Source: Candidatus Paracaedibacter acanthamoebae (lineage in GTDB: Bacteria; Pseudomonadota; Alphaproteobacteria; Paracaedibacterales; Paracaedibacteraceae). Taken from it: DNA of 64,000 bases. The stretch covers positions 825,001 to 889,000 of the forward strand of contig NZ_CP008941.1 of the NCBI RefSeq assembly GCF_000742835.1, given 5' to 3'. The notes below the pieces were generated by a model. It did not search any database and was not told the DNA's origin. It worked only from the letters and a program-made list of their open reading frames with translations. Every line of letters starts with the position of its first letter. Position 1 is the first letter of the stretch. The position numbers and the translations under genes were made by a program. Below, piece after piece: positions 52,589 through 61,587 of this stretch.

Positions 52589-54820
52589 ATGAATCGCTTT
52601 ATTTTTTCTTTGCTTGCTACAACCTTCTCTTTCTTAATCTCCTCTGGCGTATTAGGGATGGATCATCCAAAGATGAATGTTGAAAGAGTCGCTTCTCAGT
52701 TTTCTTCCTTTTCAAATCCTGAACTTTTTCAATTTCCCTTCTTACAGGAGGGGAGAGAAGATAAGGATCAAGGGCAACAAAAAACACAAGAAGGTATACG
52801 TGCAAAAATTCAAGGCGACGGTAATCTTGCAAGGGAATCATTTTTAGAGGCAAGTGCCCTGGGGTCTGAAGCAGCCATGACTCAGCTGGGGCATATAGCA
52901 TTGGGAGAGAGAAACTATCAAGAATCCTTTCACTGGTACAATCTTGCGCAGCATACAAGTTTTTTAAAAACAGGAACTTATAGTCAGGGGCCATCAGCCA
53001 CAGGTATCTTAAAAGCAGGGAGTCAAGACCCTTCTTTATTAAATCCAGAATACCTACTTCTTATAAAAGGATTTAATCGCTATGACTTTTCTAAGCATCC
53101 TACCTCTGTCAGAGCACAATTTTTATTAAGCCAATTGTGCGAAAAATTGATCGTTTATCCTTCCTCCCCTTTAAATGATAATTTGTATTGGGGCCTTGCT
53201 ATGCTGGGAAATGAGCCTGTTTTGTGGGAACGTCTGGGGTGGCTGTATGAGGCAAAAAAATTAGGACCAAGCCTTAATGAAGCCGACCGCTATCAACAAG
53301 AAGCCAATTGCTTTTGGCATTCAAAAACGCCAGAGGGGTGGTATGCTCTTGGCGACTTAATTTTTGAGAAACAAGCCTTGCATACCCTGGACGGTAAGCG
53401 TATTTCAAATTTAGAAAGACCTCTTCTAGCTGCTGAATGTTATCGACACTGTGGTCTTCCTAAGGGTCTTTTTATGTTAGGCGTCATGATCCACAATAAA
53501 GAAATTCATCGGGATGAAAATAATGAATTTTTTGAAGAAAAGGACCGCGATAAAGTGACAGCCCGATGTTTGTTAAAGGCAGGCATGCCTATGTCTTTCT
53601 ATCATATTGCAGAACTACTTAAAGAGAAGAAGATTAAGTGTGATACTAAAGGCAAGTTTATTGATACTGATGTTCCGGAAAGTTTTTACGCTGAGACAGC
53701 AGCCTTTTACTGTCGTAAAGCAAACTTGCCAGTTTCTCGCTTAGCCCTTGCAGGATTAATTGTCACAAAAGCGATTAAAACGGATGAGAAAGGAAAGAAA
53801 ATAACGTCTGAGCGAGAGTATTTCTCAGCTGTTGCAAGATGTTTAGAAGGGCTAAAACGAGAAGATTTTTCTTTTGAATCTGATCTTAAATCTTACCTAA
53901 CAAATTTAGGGGCTTATATTGAGCAAGGAATTTTAACTTACGATGAAAAAGGGAAGAAAATAAAATCAGAAAAACAACGAGGAGAAATTGCTGCAGCATA
54001 TTTGAGAGAAGCGGGAACACCTTTGGCTTTGAGCAACCTTTCTGGATTAATTCTTCAAAAACTAACAGATCTTGATGAATTTGGAAATAATATCCACACG
54101 GATGAAGAACGTTTTCAGACCGCGGAAAGATGTTCTTCCTCCCACTATCCTTATTCTATCTATAATTTAGCTTTGATTACTTTATATCGTTATCCTTATA
54201 TTGTAGATTACAAAGAAAGGGCTTTAAGGTATGCGTTTCAAGCCATTGTGTGCGGGGACGATGCAGCAATCGATCTTTACATACAAATTAAGAAAGAAAT
54301 TGAAAAGGCATCCCAACCCTTAAAAAAAGAAGAAACAAAGAATTTAGAAACAGAAATCAATAAAAGTTCCCATCAACCGCTCGAAGAAGAAGAGGACGCT
54401 TATTCAGAAACAGTTGAAGATGAAATAACGCCTGCCGGTCGGCAAAAAATGAAAGAGATTACAAAAAAACTTAAAAATCATCGAGTAAATTATAAAAAGC
54501 TTGTTCACAGACAAATTTCGACAAAAGAATTTAATGATCTATTAAAGAATCAAAATAGAGATACTCAAAGAGGGTTTCAAATAACTTGGTCAGATAAGGC
54601 AATTAAACAATTTCAAACTCTTCCAACATACGAAGCTAAAAAAGTAAACTATCTTATTCAATTAATCAAAGAGGGAGACATCCAACGAGGGCGACCCGAA
54701 ACTCTTAAAGACAAGAATAAGATTATTACCAGACGGATTGATAAGGGCGATCGCTTGGCTTATAAACTAACAGAAAATGGTATTCACATTATCTCTACCA
54801 AGGGGCATATTGAAAAGTAA
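52589..54820 (+). CDS. secreted repeat protein with C-terminal YoeB-like ribonuclease domain
   Basis: The 743-residue protein begins with a signal peptide (NRFIFSLLATTFSFLISSG, cleavage near VLG). Residues 60-570 are built of Sel1/TPR-like helical units, several with a repeated pattern of aromatic-rich helices and KKI-TDEKGK turns. A charged linker (about 575-650) follows. Residues 665-743 match YoeB/Txe mRNA interferases: ITWSDKAIKQFQ, VNYLIQLIKEGDI, GRPETLKD, RRIDKGDRLAYKL and the terminal STKGH. The residues equivalent to E. coli YoeB Glu46, Arg65 and His83 are all kept (Glu704, Arg722, His740). YoeB normally is an 84-residue free toxin paired with YefM; no antitoxin gene is adjacent. The domain call is strong; a host-directed or antibacterial role is inferred. 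Confidence 0.85.
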   Translation: MNRFIFSLLATTFSFLISSGVLGMDHPKMNVERVASQFSSFSNPELFQFPFLQEGREDKDQGQQKTQEGIRAKIQGDGNLARESFLEASALGSEAAMTQLGHIALGERNYQESFHWYNLAQHTSFLKTGTYSQGPSATGILKAGSQDPSLLNPEYLLLIKGFNRYDFSKHPTSVRAQFLLSQLCEKLIVYPSSPLNDNLYWGLAMLGNEPVLWERLGWLYEAKKLGPSLNEADRYQQEANCFWHSKTPEGWYALGDLIFEKQALHTLDGKRISNLERPLLAAECYRHCGLPKGLFMLGVMIHNKEIHRDENNEFFEEKDRDKVTARCLLKAGMPMSFYHIAELLKEKKIKCDTKGKFIDTDVPESFYAETAAFYCRKANLPVSRLALAGLIVTKAIKTDEKGKKITSEREYFSAVARCLEGLKREDFSFESDLKSYLTNLGAYIEQGILTYDEKGKKIKSEKQRGEIAAAYLREAGTPLALSNLSGLILQKLTDLDEFGNNIHTDEERFQTAERCSSSHYPYSIYNLALITLYRYPYIVDYKERALRYAFQAIVCGDDAAIDLYIQIKKEIEKASQPLKKEETKNLETEINKSSHQPLEEEEDAYSETVEDEITPAGRQKMKEITKKLKNHRVNYKKLVHRQISTKEFNDLLKNQNRDTQRGFQITWSDKAIKQFQTLPTYEAKKVNYLIQLIKEGDIQRGRPETLKDKNKIITRRIDKGDRLAYKLTENGIHIISTKGHIEK

Positions 54821-54919
54821 TAAGACAGCGGGGTATAGGACATATCTGTAAATAAGAAATTGGGAGAGGCTGGAAGAAGAGACCCGCCCCTAAGATATAA
54901 AAATATTTAAAAACTACCC

Positions 54920-56296
54920 TTACAAATAGCCCGGTCGTTCAGCAAACAAACGCTCAACCTTTGGAACGGAAGCCTCTGTCACCGCAAGAATTAAACGATC
55001 CCCCACGCGGATTGTCGTCTTGCTCGGCATAATGAAAAATTGGTCACTTCGATAAAGGCCAGCTACTTCAATTTGTCCGCGAATTGTAATATCTTCTAAC
55101 GTCAATCCCACCACGTTTGTGGTTTCTTTGGCTTCCGCTTCAATAATTTCAACCTCACCATCCTTTAGAGAATGCACAGAGCGAATTTGCCCTTGACGCA
55201 CATACTGAAGAATTGTTGAAACCGTAATAGCATGCGGACTAATGACAGCATCAATACCAAGAGAAGTAACCAGAGAGGCGTAGTCCATATTATTTAAAAG
55301 GATGAGAGCACGAGAAGCCCCTTGTTGCTTAGCCAATAAGGCAGCTAAAATATTGACTTTATCATCCTCCGTGACACAAACAATGGTGTCCGTTTCATGA
55401 ATATTAGCCTCGGTTAGGATTTCCGCATCCAAGGCATCGCCACATAAAACTTCTGTATGACGCAATTGGCGTGCCACTAACTCTGCACGCGTCGCTTTGC
55501 GTTCTATAATTTTAGTCGTTTGGTGAGCCGCATTGGTTTCCATTTCTTGAGCCAAAGCGAGGCCTATACTGCCGGCCCCCACAATTAAGATGCGTTTGCC
55601 ATAAATTGAATCTTGGTGAAAATGCCGCATTATTTCTGGAATATAATTTTGGTGTGCGATGAAATAAACCTCATCCCCCAGCAGAATCTTTTCTTCTCCT
55701 GATGGAATGAACATTTGTCCGTTGCGATAAATACACGCAATCATAAATTCCAATTTGGGGAAATGGCTGGGTAAAAATTTTAAGGGGGTATTTAAAATGG
55801 CAGAGGGGTGATCACATCGCACCCCAACAATTTTAACCTCACCACTATCAATTGATTTAACATCAAACGCCCCGGTCACCTGCAAGCTTCGACTAATTGT
55901 GCACGCCACTTCACTTTCGGGAGAGATAATATGATCAATAGAAATACGATCTGGATTAAATAGCCAGTGTAAATTGGGATCTAAATAGCTTTGGTTGCGA
56001 ATACGTGCAATTTTTTTTGGCACTTTAAAGAGAGAATTTGCTACCTCGCAGGCAACAATATTGACTTCATCAGAAGCTGTCACGGCTATCAGCAGATCTG
56101 CTTCATAAAGGCCAGCTCTTTCTAAAACATCCGGATGAGATGCATATCCAACAACAGGTTGGATATCGATACTGTCGCTCAGTTTACGCAGCAATTCGCC
56201 CGATTGATCAACGATGGTAATATCATTGTCTTCACCCGATAAATATCGCGCAATATTAAAACCAACTTGCCCTCCCCCCAGGATTACGACTTTCAT
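54920..56296 (-). CDS. trkA: Trk potassium-uptake regulatory protein TrkA
   Basis: TrkA is the cytosolic NAD-binding gate controller of Trk potassium channels. The 458-residue protein has two RCK halves, each with a Rossmann loop (VVILGGGQVGFNIARYLSG; ILIVGAGSIGLALAQEME) and a TrkA-C domain. Its ATG overlaps the ntrX stop by four bases (ATGA), so it is translated with it. ntrX followed by trkA is a conserved alphaproteobacterial order. No trkH is in the window. Confidence 0.95.
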   Translation of the reverse strand: MKVVILGGGQVGFNIARYLSGEDNDITIVDQSGELLRKLSDSIDIQPVVGYASHPDVLERAGLYEADLLIAVTASDEVNIVACEVANSLFKVPKKIARIRNQSYLDPNLHWLFNPDRISIDHIISPESEVACTISRSLQVTGAFDVKSIDSGEVKIVGVRCDHPSAILNTPLKFLPSHFPKLEFMIACIYRNGQMFIPSGEEKILLGDEVYFIAHQNYIPEIMRHFHQDSIYGKRILIVGAGSIGLALAQEMETNAAHQTTKIIERKATRAELVARQLRHTEVLCGDALDAEILTEANIHETDTIVCVTEDDKVNILAALLAKQQGASRALILLNNMDYASLVTSLGIDAVISPHAITVSTILQYVRQGQIRSVHSLKDGEVEIIEAEAKETTNVVGLTLEDITIRGQIEVAGLYRSDQFFIMPSKTTIRVGDRLILAVTEASVPKVERLFAERPGYL

Positions 56297-57717
56297 GCGA
56301 TGTGCACATCCTTTTCTAAGCCGTCTTCTTCTTCCGGTTCTCCTCGTCCTTCATGGACGCCTAGAGCTCGTAATTTGCGATGTAAAGCTGATCGCTCCAT
56401 TCCAATGAAACGGGCTGTTTTTGAGATATTACCACCAAATCTATTGACTTGGGCCAGCAAATACTCTCGCTCAAAGGCTTCACGCGCTTCTCGTAAGGGC
56501 ATGACAACAATGGCTGGGTTGCCGACACTTGGCATCTTAACATCCGAGCGAATTTCAGGCGGCAACATAGAACAGGTCACCGGATCCCGATGATCCCCCG
56601 AGGCCATCAGCAAAATCCATTCCACAACATTCTTTAATTGGCGTACATTGCCCGGCCAAGAGTAGGATTGCATCATAATCAAGGCTTCTGGGGCTAGAGT
56701 TCTGAGGGCACGACCATGAGATTGACTACCCTGTCGCATAAAGTGCTGCACAAGGTCAGGAATATCTGTCAACCGTTCAGTTAATGGAGGAACCTCAATG
56801 GGGATCACGCTTAATCGATCATATAGATCTTGACGGAAACGACCTTCACGGATCTCCTCAGCAACGTATTTAGAGGTCGCAGAAATGATCCGAACATCAA
56901 CTTCGATTTTTTGATTATCCCCTAATCGACAAAACCCCCCTTCTTGAAGCACCCGAATTAACTTTGCCTGAACCGGCAAAGGGAGGTCCATAACTTCATT
57001 CAAGTATAAGGTGCCACCATGGGCTCGCTCAATCAAACCAATTTTACGGGGCAAAGACTCATCCATGCCCATAATTTCTGTTCCAAATAACTCTGCTTCA
57101 ATCTGATCAGGGTGAATCGTAGAACAGTTAACATAAGTAAATGGTAAATTAGACCGCTTAGAGTTTTGATGAATCAGCCGTGCCACCACTTCCTTTCCAG
57201 AACCGGATGCTCCTCCAATAAAGATGCGACTATTGCTAACTGCAACTTTTTCAATGGTGTGGCGAATGTGGGAAATAACCGTTGAAGCCCCAACCAACTC
57301 AGTGCTCCCTGCTTTAACCTTAAGCTCTTCGTTTTCACGGCGCAGTTTTGCTGCTTCTAAGGCACGATTAATAACAAGTAACATTCGGTCTGACTCAAAA
57401 GGCTTTTCGATAAAATCATAAGCCCCCCGCTTAATTGCAGAAACAGCTGTTTCAATTGTTCCATGGCCGCTCATCATAATAACTGGAACATGCGGGTGAT
57501 CCCGCTTGATCATTTCAAGGATACGAATCCCATCCCGTTCCCCATCGCCCAACCATACATCCAAAAGGACAAGATTGGGTTGTCGAAACTTAATAGCTGC
57601 CAACGCCTCTGTTCCATCTTTGGCAAGGCGCGTTCCATACCCTTCATCAGACAGAATACCCGCTACTAAATCCCGGATATCAGCCTCATCATCAACGATT
57701 AAAATGTCCTGAGTCAT
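56293..57717 (-). CDS. ntrX: two-component response regulator NtrX
   Basis: NtrX pairs with the kinase NtrY and controls envelope, nitrogen and redox genes in alphaproteobacteria. The 474 residues comprise a receiver domain (DDEADIRDLVAGILSDEGYG, acceptor Asp in LVLLDVWLGDG), an AAA+ domain (Walker A GGASGSGKEVV) and a Fis-type helix-turn-helix (NISKTARFIGMERSALHRKL). The GAFTGA loop needed to contact sigma-54 is absent and the Walker B reads LYLNEV with Asn for Asp. It therefore probably acts with sigma-70, as described for other NtrX proteins. The start abuts the ntrY stop. Confidence 0.95.
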   Translation of the reverse strand: MTQDILIVDDEADIRDLVAGILSDEGYGTRLAKDGTEALAAIKFRQPNLVLLDVWLGDGERDGIRILEMIKRDHPHVPVIMMSGHGTIETAVSAIKRGAYDFIEKPFESDRMLLVINRALEAAKLRRENEELKVKAGSTELVGASTVISHIRHTIEKVAVSNSRIFIGGASGSGKEVVARLIHQNSKRSNLPFTYVNCSTIHPDQIEAELFGTEIMGMDESLPRKIGLIERAHGGTLYLNEVMDLPLPVQAKLIRVLQEGGFCRLGDNQKIEVDVRIISATSKYVAEEIREGRFRQDLYDRLSVIPIEVPPLTERLTDIPDLVQHFMRQGSQSHGRALRTLAPEALIMMQSYSWPGNVRQLKNVVEWILLMASGDHRDPVTCSMLPPEIRSDVKMPSVGNPAIVVMPLREAREAFEREYLLAQVNRFGGNISKTARFIGMERSALHRKLRALGVHEGRGEPEEEDGLEKDVHIA

Positions 57718-59934
57718 TTATTCACTCATCCGTTTTGTTACCACTGGCAATTCAAAAAGCACACGAGCCCCCCCAAGAGGGCTATCCCCTAATTCTAATC
57801 GACCTCGATGGTCTTCTATAATTTTAGACACAATTGCAAGACCAAGACCAGTCCCCTTAGAATGGGTTGTATAATATGGCTCTGTCAGGCGTTCTCGGCC
57901 GTTAACCGGCAAGCCTGGACCATTATCATCAACCGTCACACAGCACTTGGTATCCACACGCGACACCGCGATCACTATTTCGGGCTGACTTGGTTTTTTA
58001 GCAGATGCGATTTCATCAAGCGTTACTGCATTAATAGCATTTTGCAATAAGTTTGTCAGCACTTGACTCATCTGAACAGGGTCACAATTAACAAAAATTT
58101 CCTGTTCTGTTGGGTTAAATGAAAATCTAATATCAGGGTGAGCTTGAACCTGAAGCTCAAGGGTATTGCGACAGATTTCAACGAAATTATCAATTGTTAA
58201 AATTGGCTCTGGCATACGAGCAAATGATGAAAATTCGCTCACCAATCGGCCAATTTGTCCCACTTGACGGACAATGGTATCAACACAATTTTGAAAAACC
58301 TGTGGATCTGTTTGTATTTCTTTGAGGTATTTACGCTTTAACCGTTCAGCCGATAGCTGAATTGGCGTCAATGGATTTTTAATTTCATGTGCAATTTTAC
58401 GAGCCACATCAGACCAAGCTGCCTTGCGCTGAGCCGACATTAATGGCGTTACATCGTCAAAAGTTATTATAACTCCCGATTTAAGACGCTCTGAATGATC
58501 GGTCACAACTACCAGCTGCAATATACGCATAACCCCCCGACGCATCAATGTTAACTGCGTGGAAACGACTCCTTCGGGATCATCGACCGCTTGCTCAATC
58601 AAGGGTTTAACTTCAGGCAGCAATGTCGTTAATTCTAGCGCTAAGGCCTCCTCTCTGATATCCAATAATTCCCGCGCCCGACTGTTGATCAAACTCACAA
58701 TACCACAGTGATCGGCACTGATAACCCCAGCGGAAATACGGGACAAAACAGTTTCCATAAATTGGCGTCGCTGATCAATCTGTAAACTTGCATTAACAAG
58801 ATCTTGCCGTTGATGACGTAACTGATAGGTCATGCGATTAAATGCCTCGGCTAAGCTTCCAAGTTCATTATTGATCGATCCCTCCGGATCTACCTTAACT
58901 TCAAGGTTCCCCTGGCTAACAGCATTCGATGCTGTAATTAACCGGCTGATCGGACGAACGAACAAATTAGCAACGGTTAACCCCGCCCAAACAGCTGCCA
59001 GCAACAACAGTAAGGCTACCACAGAAAAGAACACAATAAAGGTAATCTGCAATCCAGATCGCTGTGCATCAAGGCGTTCATATTCTGAAATAGCACTTTC
59101 CGTTTGCTTAACATGGCGCAGAACATCGGCATCAATTAACTTACCCACATATAAAAAGTAATGCCCTTCAGGATCGAGCCGAGTCAAAGCCCGGACGCGG
59201 TCCTCTTTTTCATTCGATAAAACAACCATTTCCCCAGCTTTTGCCCGTTGAAACGCATCGACAAGTACTTTTTCAAACTCAAGAGCAAAGGTCAAAAATG
59301 CCCGCCCCACAACGGTCCCATATTGATCAAGAATTAAGGCTTCATCAATACCGCGATCCCGGGTGATTTTAGTTAATTTTTCCGAGAGTTGTTCAGGAAA
59401 TCGCGCTTGAACCCCAATGCTAGGCGCCAGTTCGTTAAGGATAGCCACCGCATCTTCTTCAATCGATCTAGCTCGTTCATAAAGGTAAGCATTAGCAACA
59501 ACTTTGGCTTCATTCAATGCTAATCGAACAGGCTCACTGAACCAAGCTTTTACCCCGACATTAAAGAACAAGGCAGAAAAAACGGTCACAAAAATTCCAG
59601 GCGTAATCGCAACAAAAGCAAACAAAGCCGCAATCTGAACATGAAGCTTTGAGCCTGCCGATCCTTTGCGCCGTTCTGTCCATAACTCAAGAAGTCGCTT
59701 AGCAATAATCACCGACAGCAAAAGCATTAAGGTTAAGTCAAGATAGATTAAAGGTAGAACTCGGCTGGATTTATCGCCAAAGTCATCAGTGCCTGTTAAG
59801 ACAAGGTAAGTGGCCACCCCCGATAAAATAGCAGCCACACTTAAGAAAAACCCAATACGCCGCAACCATAAATCATTCTGGACTGATCGTCCGATCCATT
59901 TTGCAAGCCTTTGCAACACCTTTTGTTTTGCCAT
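57718..59934 (-). CDS. ntrY: sensor histidine kinase NtrY
   Basis: The protein (738 residues) has a membrane-bound N-terminus with about four segments and a large extracytoplasmic region, a HAMP domain near residues 300-355 (LFVRPISRLITASNAVSQGN), a PAS domain, the phosphoacceptor box IAHEIKNPLTPIQLSAERLK, and an HATPase domain (DDNGPGLP; GTGLGLAIV). The frame opens with a TTG at 59937, but the ATG at 59934 follows at once and is taken as the start. It overlaps nothing but lies three bases from the upstream stop. It phosphorylates NtrX next door. Confidence 0.95.
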   Translation of the reverse strand: MAKQKVLQRLAKWIGRSVQNDLWLRRIGFFLSVAAILSGVATYLVLTGTDDFGDKSSRVLPLIYLDLTLMLLLSVIIAKRLLELWTERRKGSAGSKLHVQIAALFAFVAITPGIFVTVFSALFFNVGVKAWFSEPVRLALNEAKVVANAYLYERARSIEEDAVAILNELAPSIGVQARFPEQLSEKLTKITRDRGIDEALILDQYGTVVGRAFLTFALEFEKVLVDAFQRAKAGEMVVLSNEKEDRVRALTRLDPEGHYFLYVGKLIDADVLRHVKQTESAISEYERLDAQRSGLQITFIVFFSVVALLLLLAAVWAGLTVANLFVRPISRLITASNAVSQGNLEVKVDPEGSINNELGSLAEAFNRMTYQLRHQRQDLVNASLQIDQRRQFMETVLSRISAGVISADHCGIVSLINSRARELLDIREEALALELTTLLPEVKPLIEQAVDDPEGVVSTQLTLMRRGVMRILQLVVVTDHSERLKSGVIITFDDVTPLMSAQRKAAWSDVARKIAHEIKNPLTPIQLSAERLKRKYLKEIQTDPQVFQNCVDTIVRQVGQIGRLVSEFSSFARMPEPILTIDNFVEICRNTLELQVQAHPDIRFSFNPTEQEIFVNCDPVQMSQVLTNLLQNAINAVTLDEIASAKKPSQPEIVIAVSRVDTKCCVTVDDNGPGLPVNGRERLTEPYYTTHSKGTGLGLAIVSKIIEDHRGRLELGDSPLGGARVLFELPVVTKRMSE

Positions 59935-59937
59935 CAA

Positions 59938-60228
59938 TTATAGCTCTGACAAATCAATTTGAAGTTCCGTCAACCTTTTTCTTAAGGTATTACGATTAAT
60001 TCCTAAGATTTCGGCCGCTTTTTTTTGATTACCCCGAACCGATTTAAGCGTAGCCTTCAGCAAAGGACGCTCCACCTCTTGGATAACTCGATCATATAAC
60101 CCTGACGTGGGAGTCAATCCTTCATGGGCCTTAAAGTAGTTATCGATAAAGGTCTCAACTATACCACTGAGCCCTCGAGAACCATTCGACATCGGGTCTT
60201 TTTCTATATTTTGTTTCGCTGCGCCCAT
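59938..60228 (-). CDS. Fis-type DNA-binding protein, remnant C-terminal domain of NtrC
   Basis: The 96-residue product matches the linker and DNA-binding end of alphaproteobacterial NtrC: GIVETFIDNYFKAHEGLTP, GLYDRVIQEVERPLLKATLK and the helix-turn-helix NQKKAAEILGINRNTLRKRL. The receiver and AAA+ domains are absent, yet the frame has its own ATG and intact spacing (9 bases after dusB, 3 bases before ntrY). It lies exactly where ntrBC stand in free-living relatives. ntrB is gone. It could now act as a small Fis-like regulator or be a surviving stub; its intact coding sequence favours function. Confidence 0.85.
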   Translation of the reverse strand: MGAAKQNIEKDPMSNGSRGLSGIVETFIDNYFKAHEGLTPTSGLYDRVIQEVERPLLKATLKSVRGNQKKAAEILGINRNTLRKRLTELQIDLSEL

Positions 60229-60237
60229 TTCTGTCCC

Positions 60238-61209
60238 CTATATCAATGGCTTATAAAAATCGTCAATCAGTTGATGCATTGTTGGCGGATCTTCTACACG
60301 ATTAACTGCAACTCGATAATCTGTCGAATTATTTAGCCCTTTACTGTACCATCCTACATGTTTGCGAGCAATCTTGATGCCTGTGGCAATACCATAATGG
60401 GACAAAATATCATCTAAATGATTTTTAACTGTTTGATGCTGAATTGCCATATCCGGGTCTGGCAAATGTTTCCCTGTTTTCAGATAGTGACCAATTTGAT
60501 TAATGAACCACGGTCGACCATAACACCCCCGTCCCACCATGACGCCATCAGCGCCGCTTTGCTCTAACAGAGTTGTTGCATCCTCAACAGAAATCACATC
60601 TCCATTGCCAATCACCGGCACCTTCACAGCCTCTTTAACGCGTCGAATAAAAGCCCAATCAGCACGTCCATTATAAAGCTGACAGCGCGTCCGTCCATGA
60701 ATTGTGATCATCTTCACCCCACAATCTTCAGCGATCTTAGCCAAATTCGGCGCATTACGGCTATTATCATCCCATCCTGTCCGCATTTTCAAGGTGACGG
60801 GTACCTTCACCGCCTTGACCGTTGCTTCAATAATACGGGCAGCAAGCCCTTCATCACGCATTAATGACGACCCTGCATGACCATTCACAACCTTTTTAAC
60901 GGGACAGCCCATATTAATATCAATAATCTGTGCCCCTAAATCTTCATTCAAGCGGGCAGCCTCAGCCATAACCTGGGGCTCACACCCGGCCAATTGAACA
61001 GCCATTGGTAATTCTTCAGGAGATTTTTCAATCATCTTCATGGTTTGACGCACCTGACGCACCATGGCTTGGCTGGCAATCATTTCTGAGATTACGAGTC
61101 CTGCCCCCATACGCTTAACTAAGCGACGAAATGGCATATCAGTTACGCCAGACATGGGCGCCAAGATAACCGGCATCTCCAGTTGAATTGTATCAATTTT
61201 AATTGTCAT
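60238..61209 (-). CDS. dusB: tRNA-dihydrouridine synthase DusB
   Basis: DusB reduces uridines in the tRNA D-loop with FMN and NADPH. The 323-residue protein has LAPMSGVTDMPFRRLVKRMG, the catalytic cysteine in IDINMGCPVKKVVNGHAGSS, VTLKMRTGWDD, MITIHGRTRCQLYNG and VPVIGNGDVIS with GVMVGRGCYGRPW. In alphaproteobacteria it heads the ntr operon (as nifR3), and here it precedes the ntrC remnant. Confidence 0.96.
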   Translation of the reverse strand: MTIKIDTIQLEMPVILAPMSGVTDMPFRRLVKRMGAGLVISEMIASQAMVRQVRQTMKMIEKSPEELPMAVQLAGCEPQVMAEAARLNEDLGAQIIDINMGCPVKKVVNGHAGSSLMRDEGLAARIIEATVKAVKVPVTLKMRTGWDDNSRNAPNLAKIAEDCGVKMITIHGRTRCQLYNGRADWAFIRRVKEAVKVPVIGNGDVISVEDATTLLEQSGADGVMVGRGCYGRPWFINQIGHYLKTGKHLPDPDMAIQHQTVKNHLDDILSHYGIATGIKIARKHVGWYSKGLNNSTDYRVAVNRVEDPPTMHQLIDDFYKPLI

Positions 61210-61587
61210 ACCATATAAGTCTTATTGTTCAATCTTATTAGTCAGAATACACAAACTTTTAAATGTGCGCAATAATTAGGCACAAGCAAAATACATAGTA
61301 TTTGTATTTCCACAAATATACTTTCGCTATAGAACCATAGCATATGCATAATAATTAATATAATAAAGGAAAAAATAGAATAACTATTATCGCTATTTTG
61401 CCATTTTGTTGAAGTGTAAATCTAGCTTTTACTCTTAAACTTTATAAAGGAATAGATAGAGGGTATAGATGGAAGCAACTGCTTATAAAGACAATAATCC
61501 GAAAAACTATTATGGGAAGTTCGGTCAATTATTATTTGGGAATTTTTTTCATTCTATATGCTCTCTCATTCGTTCAAAAAGATCGCC
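61210..61587. other. intergenic stretch without a recognised gene
   Basis: About 380 very AT-rich bases between the dusB start and the CorC/CNNM-type stop. It must carry the ntr operon promoter. A 78-codon plus frame beginning at 61469 runs into the antisense of the next gene and is rejected. Confidence 0.5.

Noticed and set aside
52600-54820. Reading the YoeB-tailed protein as an ordinary toxin-antitoxin locus
   Set aside because: The toxin domain is in one continuous frame with a signal-peptide protein, and neither flank has a small antitoxin-like gene.
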